Shown: positions 10,095-22,342, counted from the first letter of the stretch. The stretch is 64,000 nt of DNA from Larix kaempferi (GCA_027924585.1 BSBM01000461.1:9735001-9799000); one strand, 5' to 3'. Notes: generated from the sequence alone by a model not told the origin. Translations and numbers: made by a program.

Positions 10095-10881
10095 GTTTCC
10101 TATCTGACTGTCACTGATGGTGTCTACAAGAAACTCACTGGTCCCAAAAATAGGGGTTGGCCTAAATTCTCTTTAAATCTTGGGCCATTAGTTATCCCTA
10201 CCTCAACCTGGGCTACAGTGCTTGGTGATTAGCTGGCTCCTTTGAAGTTGGGTAAATCCCCCAAAAGAAAGCATGATCCTAAGAAGTTCCTGGATGCACA
10301 TTTCAAGCAGTATCATATGAAAATGGACTATGTCCATGAAGAACTCCCAAATGACTCCATCTATCAAGGAGTGAATACTTTTTCTGAAGTATTGGAAAGG
10401 GCCAAGAGCTTAGATGAATAGCAACATATTATGGCATATCAGAAATAAATAAAAACTCAATTCTACAAGCAAAGAACAATGGAGTTGAATCTCATTGAGC
10501 AAGTTAGAAGGATAAAGAACAAAAGCTAATCCAGCAGGCTAATGCACCTATGATGCTTACTTATACAAATGGAGATAAAGGTAAAGCTCCCATGGAGAAT
10601 CTCCCTCAAGTGAAAACAACTGAGCAGGTTAAAGCTTTGTTGCAGACCTCTCAGCATTTCCAGTAGGAGTTAGCACAACTCACTTCGGTGATTCATACTC
10701 AAATGAATGAACTTCCTAAGCTCACTATGGATGTTCAAGTGACTGCTATAGCTTTGCAAGTAGTTGATGATTTGACAATGGCTGAGTTTAACCCAGGCAA
10801 GAGACAGAAAGTTAAGGTTTCTACATCAAAGATCCCTACTATTGATCTCATTGACAGTGATGTTGAAGATGAGCCACATCC
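10095..10881 (+). pseudogene. Element D ORF, C-terminal part, copy A
   Basis: Resumes the D ORF after element E (reading VSYLTVTDGVYKKL from the GTTTC target duplication) and runs to the start of the C LTR at 10882. TAG codons at 10230, 10419 and 10664 correspond to CAG, CAA and CAG in copy B. There is a one-base difference near 10510 as well. The C-terminal part is Gln/Lys rich and ends in an acidic stretch (DLIDSDVEDE) after a basic KRQK patch, a possible nuclear-localisation-like segment. No domain is recognised. Confidence 0.5.
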
Positions 10882-12258
10882 TGTAATGTCCCCAGTTTGA
10901 CCCCATGGCATTAAAATCGTAAATGATGTAATATTGTTATGAAATTGTGGTGAGGAGCTCAAGGCCAAGGCCCCGCCATCAATTTATTGATGAATATGGT
11001 TTACATGCTAGCCATGCACAATGGAATTGTGAATATTATGTAAATATGTATTTTAATAAAAATACCCACAACTAGCTATGCAATGCAACAAAAGATGGGA
11101 GCATGATTTTACAAGGAATTGGGAGGGAAAACATTCAAACCCTTGGATCCAATCAAGTCAAGTCAAATGTCAATGAGAGAACCCATGAACCCTCAACTAC
11201 CCATGTTGACTTTTGTACCCAATCATTGATTTCTCCCAAGAGTTGGTTGAGGTAGTTAATGCCTTAAGGAGGTATGGCTATCCATATTCGAGTATGGGAA
11301 AGACACCCTATATGGAAAATCATGTTTGGCTTCTTAGTCAAGAAAAGAGCCATGAATGGCTCCCCAAGCCATTATCCATCAACCTGTTGCACTCCCTCAT
11401 GATTTTGGAGCTATCTAGGTGTTTTCCAGCCATGTTTTTATGTGTTTTCCTTGATCCCTAGCTTGAAAAAGGGCGTTTTTGTGTTGTATACCAATGGGGA
11501 AGAAGGGGAATCCAATTGGAATTCCATAGAGACCGTTTGGGCTGCTGAATGTTTAGATACTTGGGGGAGAAATCGTTTTCCTCCCTGTGAATGTTTTCCC
11601 CATCCTACAATTCGTTTTTGGTTGAAATAATTTGGGGAAAGCCCTTGGCCATCCTGTTTGTAAACCCCATTGTTGAACATGTGTATCCATGCCCGATGAT
11701 TGTGCTTGCTGTGTGTAGATAGAGTATGTTGGGTATGGGTTATGGGAATCCATTCTTTTGGCTTGAGCTTGAGTACAAGCATCCAAGGTTCATATGTATC
11801 CTGATAAACCCAGCTATGGACTGGCTTGGCTCAAATGAGATGATTAATTGGGCTGTGCATGAGCTTGAATGTCCCTTTTCCTTGCAAGAATCATGCCCAA
11901 CTTGGAGGTGGCAGTTGTGTTGAGAGAATTGATGAACACAACTAGCCTATGGTTGGGCGGACCGTTGCAGCGACATAGCTAGTTGCTTGGGACAATTGCA
12001 CAATGGAGATAAGTGTTTTTCTATCTATGTGTTTTGCCTCTGCAGTGTGTAAATTAATGACTATTATTGATATATTGATGCATATGAAAATATGTGTGGA
12101 TGAGTTTATTTCCGTTGTGCATGTTTGCTTGATTTGCATCTGCACACATTTGTTTTTAACTATATGAATCTAATGAAGGGGCTGAGTTTTATGAAAAGCC
12201 ACATAGATTGGTAGAATGTTCCCTTCCTCGAATCGGGTCCATAGGTGGGTACATTACA
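10882..12258 (+). repeat. 5' LTR of element C, copy A (1,377 bp)
   Basis: Starts TGTAATGTCCCC inside the D ORF and ends GTACATTACA two bases before the primer-binding site. The five bases before it, CATCC, are a candidate target duplication. Copy B's LTR (57,676-59,055) starts at the same D codon. Confidence 0.87.
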
Positions 12259-12260
12259 TT

Positions 12261-12272
12261 TGGTATCAGAGC
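12261..12272 (+). other. Primer-binding site of element C, copy A
   Basis: TGGTATCAGAGC, two bases after the LTR end. Confidence 0.9.
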
Positions 12273-12574
12273 TGTTGGTTGCATCATTGGGCCTTCATGG
12301 GCTACCTATCACAATTGTAGAGGTAAGTATGCTTCTGCTTCAACATTGATAATTAAGAAAAATTTCAAAAATTTCAAATTTTGAAAAATTTTCTAAGTGT
12401 TTTTGTTTGGTTGAGCCGAAGTGTTTCGGCAAGTCTTGTGGAGTTGAGACGATACATTTCGGAGAGACTTGCTAAGTGGAGCCGACACGGTCGGCAAATT
12501 TGGTTGAGTTGTGCCAATGAAGTTGTGGAAGTGCCCAAGGAAAGGAAGAAAAATTTCAAAATTTTTCTTAAGTG

Positions 12575-12945
12575 TCTTTCGGCAGCAGAACTCGGTGAGT
12601 TGGTCCACAACGGCAGAAGAACTCGGCGAGTTGGTCCGAAATTGCGGCAAAACTCGGCAAGTTGGTTCGAAATGGTGGAAGGACTTGACGAGTTCGTCCG
12701 AAAAAAAATTCTAAGTGTTTTATGGCGGAGGAACTTGGCAAGTTGGTCCGAAATTGCGACAGAACTTGGCGAGTTGGTCCGAAATAATGGAAAAGACAAA
12801 TGAGTCGGCTGACCGGTGAAACTCGGGGAGTTGGTCTGAAATGGGTCAGAAGACATAGTTGAGTTTGCCGACCGGTAGAACTCAGTAAGTTGATCTGCAA
12901 CGGGTCGGAAGAACTCGGTCAGTTGCTCCGAAACAGGGAATTTCA
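12575..12945 (+). repeat. GAACTCGGCGAGTTGGTCCGAA-type tandem array in C leader, copy A
   Basis: About ten degenerate units of 30-45 bp, each with ACTCGGCGAGT-like words (near-palindromes, arms ACTCG/CGAGT) followed by TGGTCCGAAA. Notably GC-rich and CpG-containing within AT-rich surroundings. Copy B carries it at about 59,375-59,745. Confidence 0.85.
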
Positions 12946-15900
12946 GCGATTTTCCAGGCTGAATTTCAGGTGCTGGAAGTTGAAAAATTGCCATGGAACT
13001 TATGCGCCAGATTGTGCGAAATAGAAAGAATTACAAAAAAAAATCGAGGGCATTTCCCTAGACTTGCCCTGCAGTGGCAGAAGCCACAAGGAGGCAAGCC
13101 ACCTTGACCCCTGTTGTCCCCCGGAGACAGTCGTGAAAGTGTGGAATGCATTCTCTATGCTTGGGATGAGAAGCAGGAATCTCATAGAAGGTTGCGGAAG
13201 CCTTATTGAGAGTAATTGGATGTAATATGCATTGCGGAAGAGCAATGGGAGCAGCAAGGCAATGTTAATAAGAGGGAAATTCCTCACCTTAAACTATTTA
13301 TTTTTATAGCATAAGAATTGCATGTTTGAAAAATAGCAAGAATGAATGTTATACACGTATGTATATATTGAATTGATAAATAGTGAGAAGATCATAGCTA
13401 ATGATTGCTTGTATCCTTGGTAGGAAAGCCAAGAAAAGGATCAGCTATGATGTGGAGGGGGAACTCCATGTCATGATGAGGAATTGGAAAGGGAGAATTC
13501 CTTAACTCCTCTCTTTCTATTGTATTTATATTTCCTGAGTTTTTATATACTAAAAATTATGGCATAGGGATTCTGGAAATGCAAGAGAGTAATGCATATG
13601 AATTAGTGGGCATGATTAAAGAGTCATTGCATAGTGCATGTGGATTGCTTATGCATGAGCATGATGTTGCACATGGGTAAAGGTAGTGAAAGTTACACAT
13701 GCAATATCCCATTAATGGTATTGCCTATGGTTGATCACCAATAATGTTGTTGATAATGGTTGTACGAATCAAACCATAGAAGCATGACTGGAAATGCAAG
13801 AGATTAGATAGATGAAATGAATATGCACTAGATGGCATATTAATAAACATTGCACAGTGCATGTCATATTGCATATTGGTAAAATAGCGAGGTTTTACAT
13901 ATGCAATGAGCCACTTAAGATAATTATTGAGGTTGCTAATAATTAGTTGTAATCGCATTGGTTGTAGGACCAAAGAAAACCGAAGCATGGCTAAGGATGT
14001 GGATGATGTTGCATATGACCAACAACCTTATGAGGAAAGGATGGTGCGACAAATATGTGATCATGATGTTGGAAAAAGGACTATGTAGCCTTGGTAAGAG
14101 ACCAACTGATCAGGTAACATCCAGCGATGTTAATGATAACCATGTAGGTAATGGTTATTTGTGCTAAATTGCATGAATGTTGAAAGAGGATTTGGTAAGA
14201 TTCCTTCAACTATGTTTAAACTATGTTGAATTGTTTGCATGTGAGACTGAGTGTCTAAGTGTGAATATAATCCTACCAAGTATGGTCAGGTATGGGTAAG
14301 TGAAGGCAAGGATCCTTACACCCTATAGTTTCTTAGAAACCTCAATGCATTCATATGAAATTATATCATGCCATTTGTGTATGTTGGTTGTGAGTTTTAA
14401 CAACCAAAGCAAATGATGACTTATGGTCCCATTGTAGTGTATGCCATATGAGATAGGCATGGTTAGGCCATAATATGTTGGAATGCATAGTATTCATGGA
14501 TTAATGCAAGGTTGTACTGAGGGGTTATGGATTGAGTGAATGCACATTAAAAGATTATGTAAATGCTGTGAATGTGCATGCATATGTGTGGGTGCACATG
14601 TTGAGATGCATTGTGTGAATGCATGGGTGTGACATATATATGTTTCAATGTAGTTAGATAATAGATGAAATGGTGGACTGTTGTTAATCCTAAGACCATT
14701 TCATGAGCTACTATGAATGCAGGAGAAAGACTGCATGGAGAACGTAGACATGTGATGGGCTACCAGAGCACTCTGTTGGAAGGACAGAGTTGCATGGAAT
14801 GTAAAGTAATGAGTATTTACAGTTTATTTAAACTGCATGGATAGTGTGACTGTGTCTTGCAATTTTATTGTGATAATGATGCATATATAGAAATGTATAT
14901 ATTTCATTGCATTTCAAATATTAACAGCTGAAGGTGTTTGAATTATTGAGTGTTATAATTATGAGATCACTTCAATGACTGTTGTGCCAATGAAAGGATT
15001 ATATGCATAGATACTCACAACGCATTTGGCTTATTGAAGTTTCAGTTTTCAAGTAGGAAAGTCTTGCGTATGGCAATGAAGATAAGTCCATAGTAAAGAC
15101 CAGGATCTACCATGTGCAGAAGCCAAAGGTTATGAAAAGGTTCTCATGGTTGTAACTTATGCATGAAACAAATCTGAAAATTGTCTGATTTAAGTTTATG
15201 AGAATAATCTCATGGTTGCAAATCTAAATTCTGTAGGAAAACAGATTTGTAAATTTTAGATTTGAAATTTTGCTAATAATTGCTAATGACTGTTTGGCTT
15301 ATATAAAAATTGTGTCAGGAAGACATGTTGTAGGTGGATGTTCATGTATGGTAGCAAGGGTGAAACCATAATGGACAGAGTGATACCACTTACGAGAGAC
15401 AAACAATATGAGGATGGCCTCATAGTTAAACCAATCCATTTCTATAGGAGGACAGAATTGTAAATTCAAGTTTGAATTTAATTATTAATGCCATTGTTAG
15501 GTTATGAAACAATCAGATTTGAAGTTATGATTAAATGTTGCTGACTGTTTGGCTATTTGATAAGTGTGCCAGGATGACACATTGCAGGAAGACCATCTGT
15601 GATGGCCTGCAAAATCCAAACTTGATGGGAAGGATCCCATGCTTTGGAAATGGGTTTCGGGTGAAATGTTGATAATGTCTCAGCTGAACTGCATGTTGGT
15701 AAACCATGTGAGTGAGACAGTAAAATTATGCCAAGAAGACATGTGTGGGTTATGGAACGTGAAAGGATTGGGGTGGCAAACTGAAGTACTATTGACTCAG
15801 AGAAGGGAACCCCCATTCTTCACAAATGAAGGAAAGATACATCTGAAAAAGGATAAGTATTCTGTAACCCTAACTCATAATATACATGTTTGGTTATTAA

Positions 15901-16210
15901 ATTTAATATGCAAAGCATGTTTTATTATTTCATTATTATTCCAGACTGCTTGAGTATGATTAGGGCCTACATGTCTCACATCCGAAAGGGAGTGCACACC
16001 TTTTTGGTGATGGGTTATGATAGGGTTGTCAATATTGACTACACCCTAAGGGAATGGACACATTCCTGGTGTTTCAATACTTGATAGTGAATGTTATGAA
16101 ATATGTTTACAATTTTGGGACAACAATACTGATGATCTTGCTTATCCTTCTTGTGTTACCAGCTTACACAGATGCAATTTGGTGTTGCACACGGATGAAG
16201 CAAAATGAAA

Positions 16211-16370
16211 GGTTGTTGTGGAGGTATTGACCAAGGGTTATTGCATTCCTAATGAACCTAGTCGGTGTACTAGTTTGGCATTATATACTTGGTTGTTGTG
16301 GAGGTTTTGATGAGGGGTTGTTACATGCCTAATAAACCCAGACGATGCACTGGTATGGCATTATTTGCTT
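16211..16370 (+). repeat. Two 80-bp direct repeats in C leader, copy A
   Basis: Units start GGTTGTTGTGGAGGT at 16,211 and 16,291 and end in a GTACTAGTTTGGCATTA-like word. That word recurs in degenerate form near 16,700 and 17,248. Confidence 0.7.
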
Positions 16371-16982
16371 TGATGTTGCGGGTATGGTGGGGCCATGTTG
16401 ACCTGTAGTTAAGGAAGTCACCTAAAGAGTTCCTAAAGGGAACCACCGGTTTTGCACAAGAGAAGGAGTGCCATCCTTATGTGGGTGAAGAATTGTTATG
16501 CGTATGAAGGGTTGTGACATGTGTGAAAGGCTGATGAAAGCCTAAGGCAGAGTGGTAGAGCCTTGACCTATAATGGTTGGTGGCACAGTTTCCTTCCATT
16601 GTTCAATGACCTAGACGAATGTGCTGGCTCATCAATGGAGAGGGCCAACCAAGTATGGTACTAGTTGGGCACCACAAATGCTTGGTAAATCCAATCGGCG
16701 TGAAGGTGTACTGGTTGGGAATTAACTATTTGATATTGTGTAGAAACATGTGCGTTGGACAAACATCCAATTCCATAGGCGATCCCAAGGCTTGCGAAGC
16801 GAAGCAGGATCCTGTGGACTAGAAAGGAAATGCACAACACAGATAAGTATTCATTTTCATTTATTCGTGTTTGGAATAATGAAGATTTCAGGTATAGGGC
16901 TTTTAACAGCTAAGCTGATACACTATTGTTTCTTTGTTGGAAACCTTGGTCATTGTAGGAAAGCAAGGACCCTAAAAGAACT

Positions 16983-17135
16983 ATAAAATGCTTGGTAAAA
17001 CTAGAGAGTAACTGGTCGGGCAGTATAAAATTCTTGGTAAACCAGAGAGTGACTAGTTGGGCGCTATAAAATTCTTGGTAAACCAGAGAGTAACTGGTCT
17101 GGCGCTATAAAATTCTGGTAAATATAGAGAGTAAC
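16983..17135 (+). repeat. 41-bp tandem array in C leader, copy A
   Basis: About 3.5 units opening TAAAATTCTTGGTAAACCAG and ending GGGCGCTA. Copy B shows the same array at about 63,788-63,935. Confidence 0.85.
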
Positions 17136-18598
17136 TGATGCTCGATAAATTAAGAGAATAGTTGGTGGGAGCATTAACCACTTGATGTTGCGGAGCAGCC
17201 AGCATGCTGGCCAAACATTAATTAATTAATTGATAAAAACTAGTTGGCGTACTAGTCTGGCATTGCCTATTCGAATCGTTGTGGAGTATCCTACGTGCTA
17301 GCCCAACATTGGTTATTGTATCCATGGGAAATCCAATGCTTGTAAAGCAAAGAAGGAGCATGTGGAATAAAGTGAAGACATCCAATACAGATCAGTATTT
17401 GGTTATCTTGCAGCTTCTTTCTTATGAATATACGTGTGTATATGATTTTATTATGATTTCTCAAACTCTTGTTTAGAGGTAACCCTATGAAAATACACTA
17501 AACATGTGAATTGATTCAATGTTTGAGTGTAGGTATTGCTGGAAGCAAGGACTATGGAAGCATCTGGAGGATGCATGTGGACATGTGACTGTCCTAAAGA
17601 GAGCTCAGTATGAGAAGTAATGAAAGATGGTGCTAATGGACATGTGTGGGTCCTAGCAACCAAAGGTTCTGTAAGCAACAATAGGGAAGGGTTCCCTAGC
17701 TGAAAAGCATTAGACAGACCTTAGACACTAAGTGTCATAGCCAAGAAAGGGCAACTCAAGCATTCACATTGAAGTGAAAGAGGATAAGGAGCATAGAACC
17801 GCAAAGTGATGGTGTGGCTCCAGATTGGAACAAGACTAAGAGGGGGAAACTCTTAGTCTTCCCTTTACCTTTTGACTGATGCATCTTAAAAACAAAGGAT
17901 TGTTGAGTGTGTGTCATAGCTGAAAATAGATTGTGTTTAATGGCTTGAAATGAATTGTGAACGCTGAATTAGTTAATTCCTTGTGAAAGCATGAACAAGA
18001 ATGAGTTCATGTGTATGTTGGGAAAGCATGAAATGTGTGAAATTATCATGAGTAAAGCATGGATGTTCCAATTCAATTGGGAAAATAATTGACTAATTTT
18101 AATATTGTGTTATGCTTGTCCTAACAGGAATTGCCATGATGATTCTCACGGGTGAGACATTGAAAGCCATTGAGTGTAGCTAATACTAGCCAAGTGTTGC
18201 TAGTGAGAAAAGCAAGAGCCAGTTGTACACGTTGATCATGGCAGCATGCCAAAAACTATTTGATTTGGCTGAAAATCCTCCTCAAATAGTTGCCAAGACA
18301 ACAAGAAAGATGGAATCCATGGAATTCTAGACTTGTAGATCAACTGGAAGGTAAATAAAAAGAACGGATTGCTGTGGAGCAATGCCCACCTGCAGAGATG
18401 GGAGATCAAAACCGGTAGGAGCAACTTGTGGAAGCCAAACGACCTAGTCCTGAAAGTTCAAAGTAAAGAGATGAAATGCAAGACAGACCTGCCACCATTT
18501 GTGAATTTTTGAAGCATGTGTAAAGTGGTTATATATTGCATACCCTGCACATCCGAGGCCTCAACAAATGGCACTAGAAGGAGGGCCAGTAGTAATCT

Positions 18599-20134
18599 AT
18601 GCCTAAACAGAATACTCAAAAACCTTATCGAGCAAGAATACCAATTGTCACCCGTAGTCACACACAGGAATCTACTTCTGTTGAGCAATCGGTGCATCAT
18701 CCTAATACTATCCCTCCTACCCCTACAACTCACCAAGATCCTAGAACAGGGGACGTCATTATTATATCACCCACCAGAGGACCTATCTTACTTGAAGAGA
18801 TACTCAAGAGGTCTAATGATAGTGCTTCTAGGTTACAACAGAGGCTCTGTGTAGATAGAAATCAAGGATTAGCAGCAATTCACCAAGAAAATACTAATCC
18901 ACAGGAAAATATTCAAGATAATCAAGATAATCAAAATTCAGTTGAACAGGATACTAAAGACAATAATTCATCAAGCCAACAACAGTCCCCTGAATTTGAT
19001 CTTGATTTGTTATTCAGTGAAACAGAACAAGTCTCACACACTACTACTTCAGGTGGACCACCACCCCCTCCTCCTTCATCATCATCCTGCACATTTGAGA
19101 GTGAACATTCTTCTAGCTCTTCATCAGAAGAAGAAGAAGAACAACCTATGGCTGGGGAAGGCCAGAACAGACCTTGGCTTGACCAATATGTTGTATTTAT
19201 AGTTGGGGATCAACATAGATTTCTCAAAAACCCTGAGAAGTGGCTTCCCAAATTCAACCCAGATGACAAGTCAACTGCATTAGATCACATTAAAACCTTT
19301 ATGCAGGCCATTAGACTTAGGATTGTTATAAATGAGGATGTGGTTTGCAGAATTTTCCCTTACACATTTGAAGGAAAGGCATCCACATGGTATTTTTCCT
19401 TGGAATCCAGAACCATAACATCATTGGATGAGTTTGAAAAATTATTTATCCAAAAGTTTGGGGATGACAAAACACCACAAGATTTAGTTTTGGAATTATC
19501 TTCCTTGATAAGGAAAGGTAAAGAAAGGGTTAAAGACTACAACCAAATATTTTCTTACCTAAAGAAAAAAATCCCAGCCACTGTTCTACCAGCTGAACAA
19601 CTTTTGGTTGCCTATTATGAAAAGGGTCTCTCTGTTCCTATTGCAATGTGGGTCAAAAGGGCACATAAAGACAACTTGTTTGAAGCTTATGCCGATGCCA
19701 TTCAAGTTGAAAAGGATATCTATTGTTTGAAAGATAATCCTGATGCTTTGGAGAAACAACCCTCTACTTCCACATCTAGGAAGAAAATTGATAATGCTCC
19801 CAAGCCCAATACCCAAAACAAAGATCCCTTTGAAATGACTGACATTTAGAAGTTTCTTCAGAAAATTTCAAACGAGATGGTTGATCTTAAAAAGAATAAT
19901 AATGAGATCCAAAATAATAACATAATTTTTGTAAGGCCACCTTTCAGAAGACCTTATACACCTCCTCAAAATCCACCACCTCCTAATCCTAATGAAGGAT
20001 GGACTTCTGAAGAGATATATTCCATTTTCAAAGCTCTTTCCACTGAGTCCCAAAACATCCCTGGAACTTCTAATGATCAAACAAACGAAGACCCACAGTT
20101 ACTAGAGGAAGGAAATGAAGAAGAGGAACCATAG
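18599..20134 (+). pseudogene. gag: Gag of element C
   Basis: The frame is open for 416 codons (18,599-19,849), then TAG, then reads in frame to a second TAG at 20,132. The first ~190 residues are Gln/Asn/Ser rich with a polyproline and a Ser/Glu run. Residues about 212-345 match the retrotransposon gag core: KWLPKFNPDDKSTALDHIK, GKASTWYFSL, DEFEKLFIQKFGDDKTPQDL, then a V-K-DYNQIFSYL segment. A proline-rich stretch (PPFRRPYTPPQNPPPPNPNE) and a coiled region follow the first stop. I see no CCHC zinc knuckle. Both TAGs are plausibly former CAG codons. It would form the element's capsid. Confidence 0.85.
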
Positions 20135-20254
20135 GTAAATACTATTAGATATTTCTATGAACTACCAATGAATGAAGAAGAGGAAGAACCTAAGACAGTG
20201 TTCAATGTTCAACACCCTTATAAAACTAGGCACAAAATAAATATCACATTGTTA

Positions 20255-20690
20255 ATGCTACCACAGTACCATTCTCTGGAACCATTGTACATAATGTTTA
20301 TAATGTCAATACCAATTTTAGGATAGACCCCACTGCATGGATTTTATTTTTTGATGGCTCCAAATCCAAGGATGGAGTTGGTGCAGGTTGTGTACTTATT
20401 GATCCCAAAGGGACAAAAACCAAGATTGCTTGCAGGCTTGAATTTGATTGTACAAATAATGTAGCTTAATATGAAGCTCTGGTGCAGGGACTCAAAAAAT
20501 CTATTGATATGGGTGCACATTAAATCTGTCCCTAGGTCACAGAACTTTGATGCTGACCTTTTAGAAAATACTACATCTAGGCTGATTCCAGCAAAAGGCA
20601 TATCACCTAAAACCTTTTCAATTGAATTGATGTACAGGCCTTCCATCCCTGATAATGTTACAAGCTGGAAAGTGTTTGATGATGACCAGC
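20255..20690 (+). pseudogene. pol: Second RNase H-like domain upstream of RT (element C)
   Basis: The frame reads WILFFDGSKSKDGVGAGCVL at 20,338, with the first catalytic Asp of the RNase H fold. A YEAL motif follows, in which the expected Glu codon before Tyr is TAA. The domain then jumps, through an internal deletion near 20,520, to a C-terminal VPRSQNFDADLLEN segment and the SIELMYRPSIPDN linker typical of this domain in plant Tat-type elements. The catalytic middle, including the third Asp, is missing. The domain lies before reverse transcriptase, while the usual RNase H lies after it. No protease is recognised between gag and this domain. Confidence 0.68.
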
Positions 20691-21580
20691 AAATCCTAGA
20701 TTTCCTCTCTGCTAAAGATACCTTTCAACACATGGTGATAGATGAAGATGAACAAGAAAAATCCCTGGATGATCCTTCCAACATTATCCCAAAGTTAATA
20801 ATCAACCTAGAAATATTTTATGACCTACAAGACAAGTTTAAACATAGGACCAACTTTAAGACACAAATTCCTTCCCTGAAGTATGAACCAGTCAATCTAG
20901 GCACTGAGCAGAATCCACAATTTATTAACCTTGGAATTGACTATTCTATTGCTGAAAGAAGAGCTTTCATCAAACTGTGTAAAGAATACAAGGATGGTTT
21001 TGCTTGGACCTATGATGAACTTAAAACCTTTGATACTAGCATTATGCATCATAACGCACTGATGAAGCTAGAAATGAAACCTTACCAACATAAACTAAGG
21101 AAGATGCATCCTAGTTTGGAACCCTCTGTAAAGAAAGAACTGGAAAAGCTATTGACAGCAAGAATTATATGCCCTGTCAGACACACCCAATGGATAGATA
21201 ATCTAATACCTGTCCGAAAAAAGAATGGTGAAATCAAACTTTGTGTCAATTTCAGGAATTTGAACAGAGCTTCCGAAAAGGATAACTACCCTATTCCTCC
21301 AATGGAATAGATTCTACGAAAGGTAGCAGGGTCAGAGATGTTCTCCCTCCTGGATGGTTTTTCAGGATACAACGAAGTCATGGTTGCCCCTGATGACCAA
21401 CTGAAAACATCCTTCAGAACCACATGGGGTACCTTCGCCTATAGGCGAATCCCCTTTGGGATGATAAATGCCGGAGCTACATTCCAGAGAGCTATGGATA
21501 TAGCTTTCGGGGGTTTAATGCATGATTCTGTCGTAGTTTATCTAGATGACATTCCTATCTATTCCAAGAAATGACATGAA
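20691..21580 (+). pseudogene. pol: Reverse transcriptase of element C
   Basis: A linker runs to about 21,100, followed by the RT core: VRKKNGEIKLCVNFRNLNRA, LLDGFSGYNEV, FRTTWGTFAYRRIPFGMINA, ATFQRAMD and the catalytic VVVYLDD (YxDD box) near 21,535. The frame is broken at 21,308 (TAG, where Gln is expected) and 21,572 (TGA, where Arg is expected) but does not shift. The enzyme copied element RNA into DNA. This copy is inactive. Ty3/Gypsy affiliation is clear from the motif wording. Confidence 0.92.
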
Positions 21581-22342
21581 CATTTATCTTCTTTGAAAGA
21601 GGTTTTTGAACGCTGCAGGAGATACAGAATATCCCTAAACCCCAATAAGTCTATATTTGTAATGACAGAAGGTAAAATTCTAGGTTTCATTGTTTCCAAA
21701 AAAGGTATGATTATAGATCCCGAACGCACTAATGCTATTTCAAAGATTGGTTTGCTTGGCTCACACAAAGCCATGCGATCATTCCTTGGAAAGATCAATT
21801 TTGTATGTAGGTTTGTTCCTAATTTTGCACAGATTGTTAAGCCTTTGCAGCAATTAGTTAAGAAAGATGTACAGTTTTCTTGGTCACAGGAACACAAAGA
21901 TGTGTTTGTTGAAATTCGCATGGCCATTACAGAAGCTCCTGCTCTGATGTCCCCCGATTTTAACAAGCATTTTATTTTATATAATTTTGCTACTGATTTC
22001 TCTTATGAAGCTGTTTTGACACAGAAGCATGACAGTGATACTAAGATTCCAATTTCCTTCATGAGCTCAACATTTTAGGGAGCTGAACTTAATTACTCCC
22101 AAATTGATAAGCAGGCTTATGCAGTGTACAAGTCTAAAAAACATTACAGGCCCTACTTGTTGAAATCTAGAACAAAGGGAATTGTGCCATATACAACTAT
22201 AGGAAACGTGTTCATCCAGAAAGAACTGGGTGAAAAGAGGGCCCACTGGATGACTTCTTTGCAGGAATACGATCTAGAAATCAGACCAGCAAAAAATTGT
22301 AAAAGGGCAAGGTTTGTGCCTACTTACCGCTCAATCGAATGA
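21581..22342 (+). pseudogene. pol: RT connection and RNase H of element C
   Basis: Continues in the RT frame: RCRRYRISLNPNKSIF, GKILGF, MRSFLGKINFVCRFVPNFA, then RNase H beginning FILYNFATDFSYEAVLTQK near 21,960. TAG at 22,076 stands where the family has Gln before GAEL, and TGA at 22,340 ends the frame. The RNase H C-terminal part (WMTSLQEYDLEI) is present. It would remove template RNA during reverse transcription. Confidence 0.85.

Larger units (their letters stand above)
5108..10881 (+). mobile_element. Element D, copy A (interrupted by E, truncated by C)
   Basis: A second retroelement-like unit inserted in the 3' LTR of the LTR1 element. It begins with the 16-base palindrome-like TGTTGTAGGTACAACA, has a repetitive leader of about 960 bp, and then a long ORF from 6071. 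Element E splits the ORF at 7132/10095 and the LTR of element C cuts it at 10882. No LTR pair, primer-binding site or polymerase of D is visible in the window, so its class is uncertain. It could be a non-autonomous LTR element whose remaining part lies beyond element C. Confidence 0.5.
1..17215. repeat. Copy A of a duplicated block of nested retroelements (at least 17.2 kb)
   Basis: This interval aligns collinearly with 46,790-64,000 at an offset of 46,789 bp near its start. The same elements occur in the same order, nested at the same bases. Sampled stretches differ by about 4-6% plus small indels (eye estimate). The first 15 bases, which precede the first LTR, are also shared, so the left end lies outside the window. 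The right end is not seen because copy B runs off at 64,000. Identical nesting points and target duplications mean that DNA was duplicated. Two independent sets of insertions would not give this. Confidence 0.93.
12273..18598 (+). other. 6.3-kb leader of element C, copy A
   Basis: Lies between primer-binding site and gag ATG. The longest open frames here are short and not shared as proteins between copies. It contains three tandem-repeat zones (listed separately) and many T-rich/TTGTAGG words that resemble splice acceptors, for example around 13,960 and 16,957. The part up to 17,215 is matched by copy B, so the leader was already this long before the duplication. Positions 17,216-18,598 have no counterpart in the window. 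Confidence 0.6.

Noticed and set aside
12374-12994. 206-codon minus-strand ORF over the C leader array (and 12,381-12,803 plus strand)
   Set aside because: Openness on both strands follows from the GC-rich repeat, and copy B does not keep the same frame length.
18516-18854. 112-codon frame overlapping the gag start, and 18,942-19,202
   Set aside because: Shadow frames of the gag ORF, with Leu/His/Ser-rich low-complexity translation.
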